Source of the DNA: 40CM-4-69-5 sp036556905
Lineage (GTDB): Bacteria; Methylomirabilota; Methylomirabilia; Rokubacteriales; CSP1-6
Direction: 5' to 3'
Length of the DNA stretch: 64,000 bases
NCBI GenBank assembly: GCA_036556905.1
Contig: DATBIM010000006.1
Location: 38,371 to 102,370, forward strand
The translations under genes were made by a program, and so were the position numbers. Positions 36,632 to 47,523 of this stretch are shown here, piece after piece. Every line of letters begins with the position of its first letter. Position 1 is the first letter of the stretch. The notes under the pieces were generated by a model. It made no database searches, was not told where the DNA came from, and saw nothing but the letters and a program-made list of their open reading frames with translations.

Positions 36632-37330
36632 TCACTCCCCCGCTCGAACCTCCCGGGCCCGCCCCTCTACCAAACGGTACGCCCGCTCGGCGCGATTCGC
36701 GAGCTCAGGGTTGTGCGTGGCGATGAGGAAGGCGATTCTGCGCTCGGCCTGCAGGCGCAGGAAGAGATCAAAGACGACCTCGCTAGTCTTGGGATCCAGG
36801 TTCCCGGTCGGTTCGTCGGCGAGGATGATGCGCGGCTCGGGCACGAGCGCACGCGCGATGGCCACGCGCTGCTGCTCGCCACCGCTCAGCTCGCCGGGCC
36901 GGTGGCGCAGGCGATCAGCCAGCCCGACCTCGGCTAGCGCGTCGGCAGCGCGCTGGCGAGCCTCGCTCCAGGAACGCCGGGCCAGGAGCGCAGGGATCAT
37001 CGCATTTTCCAGCGCGGTCATCTCCCCGAGCAGGTTGTAGAACTGAAAGACGAAGCCGACCTGATGGCGCCGGAACCGCACGAGCCCCGACTCACCCCGG
37101 GCAAAAATGTCCTCGCCGGCGAAGAAGACGCGACCCGCGGAAGGACGGTCCAGCCCCCCGAGCACGTGCAGGAGCGTCGATTTGCCCACGCCGGAGGCGC
37201 CGACCAGCGCCACCACCTCCCCGGTGTCCACGTGGAGGCTCGCGCCCCGCAACACCCGCACCACCTCGGGCCCCGTGCGGTACTCTTTCTCCAGTTCCTC
37301 GCCGACGAGCAGGGCGGCGGCGTTACGCAT
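36632..37330 (-). CDS. lolD: lipoprotein-releasing ABC transporter ATP-binding protein
   Basis: LolD powers release of outer-membrane lipoproteins from the inner membrane. The 232 residues carry Walker A GASGVGKS (44-51), the signature LSGGEQQR, and Walker B IILADEPTGNLD, as in LolD/MacB-type ATPases. The ATG at 37330 is preferred. An upstream TTG would extend it through the repeat-like element at 37337-37445. It pairs with the permease gene 180 bp upstream. The larger than usual gap is filled by that element. Confidence 0.93.
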   Translation of the reverse strand: MRNAAALLVGEELEKEYRTGPEVVRVLRGASLHVDTGEVVALVGASGVGKSTLLHVLGGLDRPSAGRVFFAGEDIFARGESGLVRFRRHQVGFVFQFYNLLGEMTALENAMIPALLARRSWSEARQRAADALAEVGLADRLRHRPGELSGGEQQRVAIARALVPEPRIILADEPTGNLDPKTSEVVFDLFLRLQAERRIAFLIATHNPELANRAERAYRLVEGRAREVRAGE

Positions 37331-37336
37331 GACCGT

Positions 37337-37445
37337 CGGAACGGGGGCCACGTGCTCGGGTCCGATCAATGTCGCGGGAGCCGATTGTGGGACCGGCGGC
37401 CGCGCGAGCCAGCCGATCGTTGCCGCGGGCCCGGCGTGCGCGGTT
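37337..37445. repeat. diverged single copy of the 81-bp element upstream of lolD
   Basis: Positions 37337-37361 match 19273-19297 at 22 of 25 bases. The following bases reproduce, with divergence, the layout of the 81-bp unit: a CCGATxGxTTGCCxCGGGCC core near 37413-37432 and a second GTGC near 37436, a period of 84 bases instead of 81. In both places the element ends directly before the start of a minus-strand envelope gene. The similarity was aligned by eye. Confidence 0.55.
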
Positions 37446-37510
37446 CGGGCCCACGGTGGCCTGCTCCTGGCACGTGTGGCCCCATCATGCCCCCTCCACC
37501 CGGCGGGAAA

Positions 37511-38742
37511 CTACTCATACCGAAGCACGTCCACGGGGGCCAGAGCCCCGGCGCGCCGCGCCGGCAGAATGGTGGCCAGGAACGAAAGGACCAGCGTGGC
37601 GCCGACCACGAGCAGAAAGTCCGGCCAGGTCAGCTTCATGAGCAAATAATCGATCTGGTACACGTCGCCGGCCAGACGAATGATCTTATAGGTGTTCTGC
37701 ACCCAGATGAGGGTGAGCGCCACGGCAGCGCCGGCCAGGGTGCCCACGAGCCCGATGATCATGCCGACGGCAAGGAATGCCGCGGTGATGGTGGCGCTGG
37801 AGGCGCCGATCGCTTTGAGGATCCCGATCTCTTTACGCTTCTCGGCAACGAGCAGCACCAGATGGCCGATGATGGCGAAGGCCGCCACCAGCACGATGAT
37901 CGTCACGATGATGAAGAGGGCCAGCTTCTCCAGCTGCAGCGCGGCGAACAGGTTGCGGTTCATGTCCATCCAGTTGCGCATCCAGTAGGGGAAGCCCAAC
38001 TGCGCGGCGATGGCGGCGCCCACCCGCTTGGCATCGAACGGATCGCGCAGCTTGACGTCGATCCCGCTGACGCCGGATCCCAGGCCCGCGAACTCCTGGG
38101 CCATGGGCAGGCTCATGAAGGCCAGCGTGGAGTCGTACTCGTGCATGCCGACCTCGACCAGGCCGGCCACGGTGTAGCGACGCATCTTCGGCACCAGGCC
38201 TACCGCGGTGAGCGCACCCTTGGGCGAGATCACGGTGACCGCCTCCCCAGTGATCACCCCGAGGGTTCGGGCCAGCTCCGCGCCCAGCAAGAGTGCGCCC
38301 TCCCCTGTCTGCAGCGGGTCCAGGCTGCCGCTCCGCAGGTGTGAGCGGAGATCGGCGAGCACGTTCGGATTGGTGAGATCCACGCCGCGGATCAGGCCAC
38401 CGTGGGCGCCGCCGCCCCCGCTGGTGAAGAGCGCCTGCTGCAACACGAAGGGGGTGGCCGAGCGGACGCCCGGGACGCTTCGCACCCGCTCGGCGACGGC
38501 GTCGGCGTCGGCCAGGCCGGCGCTGCCCACCTGGAAGATGAGCAGGTGGGGATTGGCCTCGATGATCTTGTCGCGGATCGAGTCCTGGAAGCCTGTCATG
38601 ACGGCGAGCACGAGAATGAGCGCGGCCACACCCAGAAAGACACCGCCCACCCCGATCCACACGAAGAGCGAGAGGTTGGCTCGCTGGCCGGCCGACCGCA
38701 GGTAGCGCAAGCCGAGGAACAGCTCGAAGGGAAGGCCGCGGC

Positions 38743-38746
<4 letters not shown>
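37511..38746 (-). CDS. lolC: lipoprotein-releasing ABC transporter permease LolC/LolE
   Basis: This is the membrane subunit of the Lol release complex. The 411 residues have four membrane segments (about 27-50, 275-300, 320-345 and 370-395) with a large periplasmic domain between the first two. The C-terminal FtsX-like domain contains the EKRKEIGILKAIGAS coupling motif. Only one permease is present, so it probably works as a LolCD or LolF-type homodimer. The GTG start at 38746 overlaps the lysS stop. Confidence 0.92.
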
Positions 38747-40259
<1,513 letters not shown>

Positions 40260-40263
<4 letters not shown>

Positions 40264-41370
40264 GGCTGGGCGCCTCGCACGCTACTCAACAGGTACGCCT
40301 TGATGAAGGGCTCGATCTCGCCGTCCATCACCGCCTCGACGTTGCCGATCTCCACGCCAGTCCGGTGATCCTTCACCAGCTGGTAGGGGTGAAAGGTGTA
40401 GGAACGGATCTGGCTACCGAAGGCGATCTCCTTCTTCTCTCCGGTCAGCTCGGCCAGCTCTTCCCGCTGCTTGCGCTGAGCCAGCTCGTACAGCCGGGCC
40501 TTGAGAATGCGCAGAGCAGTATCGCGGTTACGGAGCTGCGACCGCTCGTTCTGGCACTGCACGACGATCCCGGTGGGCAGGTGGGTGATGCGGACCGCCG
40601 AATCCGCGGTGTTCACCCCTTGACCACCCGGGCCGGACGAGCGAAATACATCGATGCGCAGCTCATCGTCACGCACCACCACTTCGACGTCGTCGACCTC
40701 GGGAACGATCCCCACCGAAGCGAAGCTCGTCTGGCGACGACGGGACGCGTCGAACGGCGAAATGCGCACGAGGCGATGAACGCCGGCCTCGCCCTTGAGC
40801 AGTCCGTAGACATACTCACCGGTGACCTCGATGGTCGCTGATTTGATGCCGGCCTCTTCCCCCGGGAGCAGGTCCACCACTTCGGCCTTGAAGCCGTTGC
40901 GCTCGCACCACCGGAGATACATGCGCATGAGCATCTGGGCCCAGTCCTGGGATTCGGTACCGCCGGCGCCGGGATGGATCGTGACGACGGCCGCCTTGCT
41001 GTCGTGAGAGCCGGAGAGCGTGACCTTGAGCTCGAACTCGTCCAGCTCACGCCGTAGTCGGGCGAGGCTCGCCTCGATCTCGGTGTCGAGGCTGCCGTCG
41101 GCGGCGTCGGCGGCCAGCTCGAGGAGAACGCCGAGGTCGTCGGTCTGGCGACCGAGGTCGCCGAGCCGAGCAACGAGGCGCTGCAGGTCCGAGCGCTCGC
41201 GGATCAGCTCCTGAGCCCGGCGGTTGTCCTCCCAGAAGGCGGGCGACGCCATCTCCTCGTCGAGAGCGGCGAGGCGCTGTTCCTTGGCGGGCAGGTCAAA
41301 GATGCCTCCGCAGCTCGTCGAGGCGACGAGCGAGCTCGGCCGCCTCCCGCTTGACCTCGCCTGCGATCAC
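40260..41370 (-). CDS. prfB: peptide chain release factor 2 (programmed +1 frameshift)
   Basis: RF2 terminates translation at UGA and UAA. The 24-codon first frame runs from the GTG at 41370 to an in-frame TGA at 41298-41296. A +1 shift at CTT TGA C, skipping base 41298, joins it to 345 further codons and gives 369 residues. The anticodon-like SPF is in VRISPFD and the catalytic GGQ in SGPGGQGVN. The GTG overlaps the lnt stop as GTGA. Read without the shift, the second frame would start at an internal Met and lack the N-terminal helix. Confidence 0.95.
41295..41310 (-). promoter_or_regulatory. prfB: programmed frameshift site of prfB
   Basis: CGGAGG (41310-41305) acts as an internal Shine-Dalgarno. 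It is 3 bases upstream of the CTT slippery codon (41301-41299), which is followed by the TGA stop and a C. This is the classical autoregulatory arrangement: low RF2 gives slow termination at UGA and more +1 shifting. Confidence 0.93.
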
Positions 41371-42845
41371 TGTGCCCTCCCCAGTGCGGCCGCGAGAAGC
41401 GCGGCCGCCGAGACCGCCACCGACGCGTACGGTAGCCAATCGCCCCAACGCGTGTACAGCGTCTCGCCCCCGCGGAGCGGGAGCCGCGCGATGAGGTTAC
41501 CCCGCTCGAACAGCTCCAGCGTTTCCATGATGCGCCCGCTCGGCATGATGAGCGCCGACACCCCGGTGTTGGCAGCCCGCACGACGGCCGTGCGATGCTC
41601 GACCGCGCGGAGCGGATACATCGCCAGATGCTGTAGCGGACCGCTGGTGCGGCCGAACCACGCGTCGTTCGTCATGTTCACGATGAGGCGGGCCCCACCC
41701 GTCACAAAGCGACGGACCAGGTTCGGGAAGATGCCCTCGTAACAGATCACCACGCCGAACGGGGCTGGCGGACCAGCGAAGACCACCGCGCGGGCGCCAG
41801 GCGTCAGTTCGGAGATGAACTCCGCCCAGCCCCTCACGAACCCGATGATTCCCGACAACGGTACGAACTCTCCGAACGGGACCAAGTGAATCTTATCATA
41901 TCTGTTCACAATGCCCTGTTCCGTCAATAAAAATGCGGTGTTACGTATCTCCCGGTCCCGGGTGCCCCCGATGTCGATCGAGCCAACGAGCAGTGCGACC
42001 TGCCAGGTGCCGGCCAGTTCGGTCAGCATGTGGAGCAGCGCGGGGTCCCGGCGCAGGACCGTGGGCGCGGCCGTCTCCGGCCACACAATCAGGTCCGGGC
42101 GCTGTCGCGCTGCCGCCCGGGTGAGCTCGCCGTACACGGCGACCGTCGACGCCGTGTGCTCGGGATTCCACTTCAACGGCTGCTCGATCGACGGCTGCAT
42201 CACGGCGATCGTGACCTCCCCCGGCGGGGCCGTCTGGCTCAGGCGCCAGGCGCCGAAGCCCAGGGTGGCCCCAAGCAGCGCGACAGCCAGCCCCAGGCCG
42301 ACCGCCGCCGGGCGCCGCGGCAACAGCACAACGCCGGCCAGGGCCACGTTGACGGCCACCACGACGAAGGACACCGCCCACACACCGCCCAGCTCGGCGA
42401 CCTGGATCACCGGGAGTTGGCGATATTGAGAGTAGCCGATGCTTCCCCAGGGGAAGCCGCTCAAGAGCCAGCCCCGCACCCACTCGGCGCTCATCCACAG
42501 CCAGGGCGCGGCTAGCAGCGCCTCGGCCGGGCCGCGCCGGCGCCCCAGCCACGACACGGCGCCGGCCACCAGCCCGGTCCACAGCGCGCAGTACCCGGAC
42601 AGCAGCGCCGTCGGTCCCCAGGTGAGCGCCCAGGGGATGTCGCTGTACACGCGGAACGTGAAGTTGAGCCAGCGCAGCAGCAGGAGGAAGAAGGTGAAAC
42701 CGGCCAGCCAGCCCCAACCGAAGGCGGGCCCTGGGGGCCGAGTCAGAGCGAGCACCAGCACCGGCGCCAGCGCGACCCAGGCGGTTCCCGACCATTCCGG
42801 GCGAGGAAACGCCAGGGCCAGCGCCGTCCCCGCGGCGAGCGCCAA
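41367..42845 (-). CDS. lnt: apolipoprotein N-acyltransferase
   Basis: Lnt adds the third acyl chain to outer-membrane lipoproteins. The 492 residues have multiple N-terminal membrane helices (about 1-205) and a nitrilase-type periplasmic domain. The triad is Glu257 (WPETAAP), Lys318 (YDKIHLVPFGE) and Cys368 (VICYEGIFP). The first conventional start is TTG at 42845. A CTG at 42884 with GAGGAG 4-5 bases before it would lengthen the first helix region and is a real alternative. It works upstream of the LolCD system encoded nearby. Confidence 0.93.
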   Translation of the reverse strand: MALAAGTALALAFPRPEWSGTAWVALAPVLVLALTRPPGPAFGWGWLAGFTFFLLLLRWLNFTFRVYSDIPWALTWGPTALLSGYCALWTGLVAGAVSWLGRRRGPAEALLAAPWLWMSAEWVRGWLLSGFPWGSIGYSQYRQLPVIQVAELGGVWAVSFVVVAVNVALAGVVLLPRRPAAVGLGLAVALLGATLGFGAWRLSQTAPPGEVTIAVMQPSIEQPLKWNPEHTASTVAVYGELTRAAARQRPDLIVWPETAAPTVLRRDPALLHMLTELAGTWQVALLVGSIDIGGTRDREIRNTAFLLTEQGIVNRYDKIHLVPFGEFVPLSGIIGFVRGWAEFISELTPGARAVVFAGPPAPFGVVICYEGIFPNLVRRFVTGGARLIVNMTNDAWFGRTSGPLQHLAMYPLRAVEHRTAVVRAANTGVSALIMPSGRIMETLELFERGNLIARLPLRGGETLYTRWGDWLPYASVAVSAAALLAAALGRAQ

Positions 42846-42892
42846 CGCCGCCGCACCCGATGAGGCGCGGAGGGTGTGGAGCAGAGTGCTCC

Positions 42893-43618
42893 TCAGCGTC
42901 CTTCACCGAGGCGGTCGGCCAGGAAGGTGGGCAATCCGGCCGCAACGATCCGCGACCGGGTGGCCGCCACGTCATAGGCCACCCGACGGAGGGTCACCCG
43001 CCTGGCGTCGGCATCCCAGAGTACCCAGGCCGCCCGGGGGTCGCGGTCACGCGGCTGACCGACACTGCCCACGTTGACGAGGTAACGGCAGCCCGGCTCC
43101 AGGATGATGTCGACCGCGCCCGCCTCGTGGCTGCGCCCCCAGGAGCCCTGGACCCAGACACCGGGCAGGTGCGAATGCCCCACGAAGCACAGCCGCGTCG
43201 CGAACGACGCGAAGGCCCGGTGACCGTCTTCGGCCGAGATGACGTATTCCCAGTCGTCAGGCTGCGAAGGCGAGGCGTGCACGAGCGTCGCCTGCTCGAA
43301 CTCGCGCAGCAGCGGCAGCGCGGCCAGCCAGGCGCGGTGCTCGTCGTCGAGCCGCTGGCGAGTCCACTCGGCGGCGGCGCGGGCGTAGGCGTTGAACCAC
43401 TCGAGCGTCATGAGCCCGGCGGCGGCGTGCTCGTGGTTGCCGGCGACCACGGCCTGACAGCGCTCGGCCACGAGCTCGATGCAGCCTTCGGGCTCGGCGC
43501 CGTAGCCGACGATGTCGCCCAGACAGAGCATGGCGTCGACCCGGGGCCGAGCGTCCTCCAGGACGGCCCGCAGGGCCTCCAGGTTGGCGTGGATATCGGA
43601 GAGGATCGCGTACCGCAC
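42893..43618 (-). CDS. metallophosphoesterase (YfcE/calcineurin-like)
   Basis: The 241 residues follow the calcineurin-like pattern: SDIHANLEAL (7-16), CLGDIVGYG, GNHEHA, then LVHASP and GHSHLP near the C-terminus. All expected metal ligands (Asp, His, Asn, His) are visible. This subgroup (MJ0936-like) hydrolyses phosphodiesters or phosphomonoesters, but the physiological substrate is unknown. The GTG start at 43618 is 9 bases after the nusB stop. Confidence 0.85.
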   Translation of the reverse strand: MRYAILSDIHANLEALRAVLEDARPRVDAMLCLGDIVGYGAEPEGCIELVAERCQAVVAGNHEHAAAGLMTLEWFNAYARAAAEWTRQRLDDEHRAWLAALPLLREFEQATLVHASPSQPDDWEYVISAEDGHRAFASFATRLCFVGHSHLPGVWVQGSWGRSHEAGAVDIILEPGCRYLVNVGSVGQPRDRDPRAAWVLWDADARRVTLRRVAYDVAATRSRIVAAGLPTFLADRLGEGR

Positions 43619-43627
43619 GGGGCGGGG

Positions 43628-44044
43628 TCAGGACGCCGGACGAAGCTCTTTGCGGATCCGATCCAGCACCCCGTTGATGAAGCGGCTCGAGTCGGCCGTG
43701 CCGAACTTCTTGGCGATCTCGATCGCCTCGTTGATCGCCACCTTGGACGGCACGGCGCCGCTCCACAGCATTTCATACACGGCCAGGCGCAGGATGTTCC
43801 GGTCGACGACGGCCATGCGCTCGAGCTCCCAGTGCTCGACATACTGCCGGAGCAACTCGTCGGCCTTCACCTGATGGTGTTTGGTGCCGTACACCAGGGC
43901 CTCGGCAAAGGTCCGGGTATCGTCATCCACCGGGTGTCGCCTCCAGAAGTCGGCGGCGTGCGGCCCGGGGTCCTCCTCACCGCGGAGATCCAGCTGATAG
44001 AGGAACTGCAGGGCCACCTCGCGCGCTTTGCGGCGTCGTCCCAT
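43628..44044 (-). CDS. nusB: transcription antitermination factor NusB
   Basis: NusB binds boxA RNA with S10 and supports rRNA antitermination. The 138 residues form the all-helical fold, with RKAREVALQFLYQLD at the start and the VINEAIEIAK-like AINEAIEIAKKFG near residue 102. The ATG at 44044 follows the ribH stop by 30 bases. The ribH-nusB adjacency is highly conserved among bacteria. Confidence 0.95.
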   Translation of the reverse strand: MGRRRKAREVALQFLYQLDLRGEEDPGPHAADFWRRHPVDDDTRTFAEALVYGTKHHQVKADELLRQYVEHWELERMAVVDRNILRLAVYEMLWSGAVPSKVAINEAIEIAKKFGTADSSRFINGVLDRIRKELRPAS

Positions 44045-44074
44045 GGGTGGCCCCCGACCGATCCTATGCCCCGC

Positions 44075-44590
44075 TCACCGGCGTCCCGGTCGCGGCCGCT
44101 GCCGACGGACGAAGGCCGCCATCTCGAAGGCGGCCTCGGCCGCCTCCTGGCCCCGATTGGCCACGTCGCCGCCCGCGCGCTCCCAGGCCTGCTCCTCGTT
44201 CAGCGCGGTGATCACGCCGAAGGTTGTCGGCACCCCGGTGCGCAGCCCGACCTCGCGGATCCCAGCGGCCGCCTCGCGAGCGATGTGCTCGAAGTGCGGT
44301 GTCTGGCCGCGAATGACCACCCCCAGGCAGACGATGGCGGCATACCGGCGCGTCCGGGCCAGATGGGCCGCCGCCTGCGGAAGCTCGAAGGACCCCGGGA
44401 CCCAGTGGACGTCCACATCGGCCGCGGCCACATGGGCGGCGGTGAGGGCGTGCATCGCGCCGTCGACCAGCTTCTTGGTGATGGGCTCGTTGAAGCGTGC
44501 GGCGACGACCGCGAAACGCGTGGTGCCGCCGGCCCGGGTCAGCCTGGCGGCAGGACCCGCGCGACGCGGGCGGGGCGCGCGGCCGGCCAT
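44075..44590 (-). CDS. ribH: 6,7-dimethyl-8-ribityllumazine synthase
   Basis: RibH condenses the RibD product with dihydroxybutanone phosphate. The 171 residues carry the lumazine synthase motifs ARFNEPITKKLVDGA, VPGSFELPQAAA and GVVIRGQTPHFEHI, with the catalytic His in the last. There are N- and C-terminal Arg/Pro-rich extensions of about 20 residues. The ATG at 44590 follows the ribBA stop with a 1-base gap. Confidence 0.95.
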   Translation of the reverse strand: MAGRAPRPRRAGPAARLTRAGGTTRFAVVAARFNEPITKKLVDGAMHALTAAHVAAADVDVHWVPGSFELPQAAAHLARTRRYAAIVCLGVVIRGQTPHFEHIAREAAAGIREVGLRTGVPTTFGVITALNEEQAWERAGGDVANRGQEAAEAAFEMAAFVRRQRPRPGRR

Positions 44591-44591
44591 C

Positions 44592-45806
44592 TCAGTCCTC
44601 GAAGGCCGAGGAGAGGATGTGGCCGAGCTTGTCCCGCTTCGTGCTCAGGTAGCGTTGGTTCTCGGGGGTGGGGGCGACCTCCAGGGGCACCCGCTCGACG
44701 AAGTGCAGGCCGTAGCCTTCCAGCCCCACCCGCTTCTTGGGATTATTGGTGAGCAGGCGGAGGTTCTTCACGCCGAGGTCGACGAGCACCTGGGCCCCGA
44801 TGCCATAGTCCCGCTGGTCGGGCTTGAATCCCAGGGCCTCGTTGGCCTCGACCGTATCCTTGCCGGCGTCCTGCAGCTCGTAGGCCCTGAACTTGTTGAG
44901 CAGACCGATCCCCCGCCCCTCCTGGCGCAGGTAGACCACGACGCCGCGCCCCTCACGCTGGATCGTGGCCAGCGCGGTACGCAGCTGAAGCCCGCAGTCG
45001 CAGCGCCGGCACTGGAAGACGTCGCCGAACAGGCATTCGGAATGCATCCGCACCATCACCGGTTGCTCGCCGGCGACATCGCCCATGACCAGGGCGACCG
45101 GGGTGCGACTTTCCACGCTCGTCTCGTAAGCGATGGCGGTCCACTCGCCGAACTCCGTGGGCAGCCGGGTCTGGGCCACGCGGCGGACGAGCCTCTCGGT
45201 TCGCGTGCGGTAGGCGATGAGATCCTTGATGGTGATCATCTTGAGGCCGTGCCGCACGGCGAGCTCGACGAGTTGGGGTACCCGGGCCATCGCCCCGGCG
45301 TCGTCCAGCACCTCGCAGATGACCCCGGCCGGGAAGCAATCGGCCAGGCGAGCCAGGTCCACGGCGGCCTCGGTGTGGCCGGCTCGACGCAGCACCCCAC
45401 CGGGCATCGCCCGCAACGGCAGGATGTGACCGGGACGTGTGAGATCCTCTGGCCGGGTGCTCGCATCGACCAGTGTACGGATAGTCACCGCCCGGTCGTA
45501 GGCCGAGGTCCCGGTGGTCACGCCGCGGCGGGCGTCCACCGTGATGGTGAACGCGGTGCTCAGCGGTGCGGTGTTGTCGGACACCATCATGCCGATCTTG
45601 AGATCGTCCAACCGCTCGGCGGTCAGGGGGACGCAGATGAGCCCGCGGCCATACTTGGCCATGAAGTTCACCGCTTCCGGCGTGGCTTTGTCGGCGGCCA
45701 TCAGGAGGTCGCCCTCGTTCTCGCGGTCTTCGTCGTCCACGACGAGGAGGATCCGCCCCTGTCGGATCTCCTCGATGCCTTCCTCGATGGGTGCGAAGAC
45801 CGCCAT
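44592..45806 (-). CDS. ribBA: bifunctional DHBP synthase/GTP cyclohydrolase II
   Basis: It supplies both precursors of riboflavin. The 404 residues fuse RibB (about 1-200, DDEDRENEGD at 24-33) and RibA (about 205-404). RibA shows zinc ligands Cys258, Cys269 and Cys271 in the canonical C-x10-C-x-C spacing, and RQEGRGIGL. Both active sites look intact. The ATG at 45806 shares a base with the ribE stop (TGATG). Confidence 0.96.
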   Translation of the reverse strand: MAVFAPIEEGIEEIRQGRILLVVDDEDRENEGDLLMAADKATPEAVNFMAKYGRGLICVPLTAERLDDLKIGMMVSDNTAPLSTAFTITVDARRGVTTGTSAYDRAVTIRTLVDASTRPEDLTRPGHILPLRAMPGGVLRRAGHTEAAVDLARLADCFPAGVICEVLDDAGAMARVPQLVELAVRHGLKMITIKDLIAYRTRTERLVRRVAQTRLPTEFGEWTAIAYETSVESRTPVALVMGDVAGEQPVMVRMHSECLFGDVFQCRRCDCGLQLRTALATIQREGRGVVVYLRQEGRGIGLLNKFRAYELQDAGKDTVEANEALGFKPDQRDYGIGAQVLVDLGVKNLRLLTNNPKKRVGLEGYGLHFVERVPLEVAPTPENQRYLSTKRDKLGHILSSAFED

Positions 45807-46405
45807 CAGACCCTCCGGAGCGCGAGGGCGCGCACGACGTACTTGCCGATCACGTCGGTTTCGACGTTCACCACCTGGCCCACTTCCAGCCCCCCCAGCG
45901 TCGTCGCCTGTAGCGTGTGCGGAATCAGCATGACCTCGAACCAACCCGTGCCGAGGTCTGCCACCGTCAGGCTGACCCCTTCCACCGCCACCGACCCCTT
46001 GAGGACCAGGTACGGCTCCAGATCGGGACAGGGCAGGGCCACCCGCACCCGCGCGGTTGATTCTACACGTGTTACGTTCGCAACGGTGGCCACGCCATCG
46101 ACGTGGCCGAGGACCAGGTGGCCGCCCAGGGGGGCACCCAGGCGGAGCGGTCGCTCGAGGTTGACGGGGCGTCCAGGAGTGAGCGAGCCCAGTGCCGTGC
46201 GGGCCAGCGTCTCCGGCCCCACGTCGAAGGCGAAGCTGTCGGCGCGGCGCTCCACCACGGTGAGGCAGGCACCGTTGACGGCCACGCTGGCGCCAGGCTG
46301 ACTGCCGTCGAGCGTGACGGCGGCCCCAATCTCGAGCCGCGTGGTCGCCGTGGCCGGCACCACCGCGGTCACCACGCCCACCTCCTCGACGATACCGGTG
46401 AACAT
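45806..46405 (-). CDS. ribE: riboflavin synthase, alpha subunit
   Basis: It dismutates lumazine to riboflavin. The 199 residues show the internal duplication of the family: MFTGIVEEVG and VNGACLTVV in the first half, then GHLVLGHVDG and VEGVSLTV in the second. The ATG at 46405 overlaps the ribD stop. No FMN riboswitch precedes the rib genes; they are tightly packed behind ftsY. Confidence 0.95.
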   Translation of the reverse strand: MFTGIVEEVGVVTAVVPATATTRLEIGAAVTLDGSQPGASVAVNGACLTVVERRADSFAFDVGPETLARTALGSLTPGRPVNLERPLRLGAPLGGHLVLGHVDGVATVANVTRVESTARVRVALPCPDLEPYLVLKGSVAVEGVSLTVADLGTGWFEVMLIPHTLQATTLGGLEVGQVVNVETDVIGKYVVRALALRRV

Positions 46406-47523
46406 CACCCGTGCTCCCGGTAGACGTCGGCCTCGATCAGGAGGTCCTCGCCCACCGGTCGGATCGCCAGCGGACCCAGCCGGAGGGCCTGTTTGAGGGC
46501 CAGGCCGGCGCCGGTGGTCATCGGGGTTGCATCGTGCCCCCCTATCAACCGCGGAGCAATGAAGACCGCGACCCGATCGATCAACCCCGCCTCCAGGAAC
46601 GCCCCGTGAACGCGGGCGCCGCCTTCGACGAGCACGCTGCGTATCTGGCGCATGTGCAGGTCGGCCAGCAGCTCCGGCAGGCCGACGCGGTCGCCGCGGC
46701 TGGGCAGGCGGACGAGCGTCACTCCGGCATCGGCCAGGCGGCGGAGTCGATCCGCCGGGGCGTTCTCGCCGACGGCGATGAGGGCTCGAGCGGCCGTGGC
46801 GGCGCCGATGAGGCGGGCCGTCGGAGGGATGCGCGCCGTGGTATCGAGCACTACGCGCAGGGGTTCCCGTGGCCAGGGCGGTTCGAGCCGGACGGTGAGC
46901 TGGGGGTCGTCGCGAAGCACCGTACGGATCCCCACGACGATCGCGTCGGCGTCGCTGCGCAGACGGTGGGCCTCCTGCCGCGCCGCCTCCCCGGTGATCC
47001 AGCGGGACTCGCCATGAATGTCGGCGATCTTGCCGTCGAGCGTCATGGCGGCCTTCAGCGTCACGTGCGGCCTCCCCTGCCGCATCGCGGTGAGGAAGGC
47101 GCGATTCTGCCTCGCCGCCTCGGCTTCCCGCACTCCCACCGTCACGTCTATTCCCGCGCGGCGCAGCTGCTCGAGGCCGCGTCCGGCGACGATCGGGTTC
47201 GGGTCCTGGAGCGCCACGACCACCCGTCGCACGCCCGACGCCGCCACGATGGGGGCGCAGGGCGGCGTCCGTCCCCAGTGGGTGCAGGGTTCGAGCGTCA
47301 CGTAGAGCGTGGCGCCGCGAGCGCGCTGGCCAGCCACGGCGAGAGCCTCGATTTCGGCGTGCGGGCTTCCGGCCGCCGCGTGGAAGGCTTCGCCCACCAC
47401 CTGGCCCGCGGCCACCACGACGGCGCCTACCAGGGGATTGGGTGAGGTCAGGCCGCGGGCTCGCTCGGCGAGCGCGAGGGCGCGCCCCATGAACTCCTCG
47501 TCGGCGTGGGTGGTGGCGCTCAC
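46405..47523 (-). CDS. ribD: bifunctional pyrimidine deaminase/reductase
   Basis: RibD catalyses the second and third steps of riboflavin synthesis. The deaminase domain (1-145) has zinc ligands His55 with Glu57 (PHAEIE), Cys80 and Cys89 (EPCTHWGRTPPC). The reductase domain (about 150-372) has AAMTLDGKIA and LVEGGARVHG. The GTG at 47523 overlaps the ftsY stop as GTGA. The whole set ribD-ribE-ribBA-ribH is complete for riboflavin. Confidence 0.95.
   Translation of the reverse strand: MSATTHADEEFMGRALALAERARGLTSPNPLVGAVVVAAGQVVGEAFHAAAGSPHAEIEALAVAGQRARGATLYVTLEPCTHWGRTPPCAPIVAASGVRRVVVALQDPNPIVAGRGLEQLRRAGIDVTVGVREAEAARQNRAFLTAMRQGRPHVTLKAAMTLDGKIADIHGESRWITGEAARQEAHRLRSDADAIVVGIRTVLRDDPQLTVRLEPPWPREPLRVVLDTTARIPPTARLIGAATAARALIAVGENAPADRLRRLADAGVTLVRLPSRGDRVGLPELLADLHMRQIRSVLVEGGARVHGAFLEAGLIDRVAVFIAPRLIGGHDATPMTTGAGLALKQALRLGPLAIRPVGEDLLIEADVYREHG

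Noticed and set aside
37352..37478. A second sigma54 promoter at TGGCAC near 37465
   Set aside because: No TTGC follows at the required spacing.
42860..46301. Long plus-strand open frames opposite nusB, ribH and ribBA
   Set aside because: Shadows of well-recognised genes, with no recognisable domain.
44044..47520. FMN riboswitch for the riboflavin genes
   Set aside because: ribD overlaps ftsY and all rib genes are packed with gaps of 30 bases or less, leaving no room for the roughly 120-base element.
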